Made by a program: the position numbers and the translations under genes. Source: Chitinophagaceae bacterium (lineage in GTDB: Bacteria > Bacteroidota > Bacteroidia > Chitinophagales > Chitinophagaceae). Taken from it: a DNA stretch of 5,940 bases. Within the stretch, counting starts at the first letter, position 1, and each line of letters starts with the position of its first letter. The notes below the pieces were generated by a model, which saw only the letters and a list, made by a program, of their open reading frames with translations, was not told the origin of the DNA and ran no database searches. This document shows, one piece after another, positions 5,817-5,940 of the stretch. The stretch lies in contig JAJAZO010000287.1 of assembly GCA_026785745.1 (NCBI GenBank), positions 1 to 5,940 of the forward strand. Direction: 5' to 3'.

Positions 5817-5940
5817 TTATTTTTCTACTATATAATCGCTGACATTAATTCCGTATAACCTTTTATAAACCGGGTAATGTTGGGATACGGCATAAAGTCT
5901 TCTTTCTCCTGCATCAGTAATATCACCACCGTTTCCATCC
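5817..5940 (-). CDS. C-terminal end of an unidentified protein (5' part outside window)
   Basis: On the minus strand an open frame enters at the right edge and ends with TAA at 5819-5817, giving 40 residues. It starts DGNGGDITDAGERRLYAVSQ and ends VSDYIVEK. The composition is protein-like, hydrophilic and aromatic-rich (HYPVYKRLYGI), with no membrane segment in the part seen. The other two minus-strand frames are closed in this stretch or lack sense, and the plus strand has no gene-like frame here. It converges with the HU/SPOR gene across only 20 bases, with no hairpin terminator between. I do not recognise the family from this fragment. Confidence 0.65.
   Translation of the reverse strand, partial: DGNGGDITDAGERRLYAVSQHYPVYKRLYGINVSDYIVEK

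Noticed and set aside
1..5940. CRISPR array, tRNA, rRNA, insertion sequence or phage genes
   Set aside because: No regularly spaced repeats, cloverleaf, rRNA-like stretch, transposase or integrase motif was seen on either strand.

Overview
The window looks like a chromosomal segment from a Bacteroidota bacterium, most probably the Chitinophagaceae or a close relative. Four points support this: start codons lack clear Shine-Dalgarno sequences; TAnnTTTG-type -7 promoter elements lie ahead of several genes; the protein families (a CCDC81-like HU protein with a SPOR-like tail, a small FKBP lipoprotein, a gluzincin peptidase with an expected propeller tail) are typical of that phylum; and the DNA is moderately AT-rich. 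The genes are chromosomal housekeeping or envelope genes. I see no phage, plasmid, transposase, CRISPR, tRNA or rRNA signal.

Layout, left to right. Positions 1-1103 (minus) hold the N-terminal 367 residues of a secreted zinc metallopeptidase that runs off the left edge. It is divergent across 146 bp from lpxD (1250-2245, plus), a complete lipid A biosynthesis N-acyltransferase. lpxD converges on a complete iron-sulfur L-serine dehydratase, sdaA (2247-3689, minus), with one base between the two stop codons. Upstream of sdaA, 3690-3923 contains a candidate promoter, an 84-bp imperfect palindrome and a clean intrinsic terminator for the next minus-strand gene, an FKBP-type prolyl isomerase lipoprotein (3924-4391). 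Behind it lies a small two-helix membrane protein of unknown role (4465-4782, minus). An 87-bp divergent gap then leads to a plus-strand gene (4870-5796) for a membrane-anchored protein with two CCDC81-like HU domains and a SPOR-like tail. Right of it, the last 40 codons of an unidentified minus-strand gene enter from the window's right edge (5817-5940).

Together the genes touch outer-membrane construction (LpxD), exported-protein folding and processing (FKBP lipoprotein, peptidase), cell-wall or division-linked functions (HU/SPOR protein) and serine catabolism (SdaA). They do not form one pathway, and their orientations imply at least four or five transcription units. I found no convincing undescribed multi-gene system. 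The most notable items are the sdaA-embedded palindromic repeat, the intergenic palindrome, the HU-HU-TM-SPOR protein with an apparent TTG start, the C-terminal cysteine of SdaA, and lpxD standing apart from any other lipid A gene.
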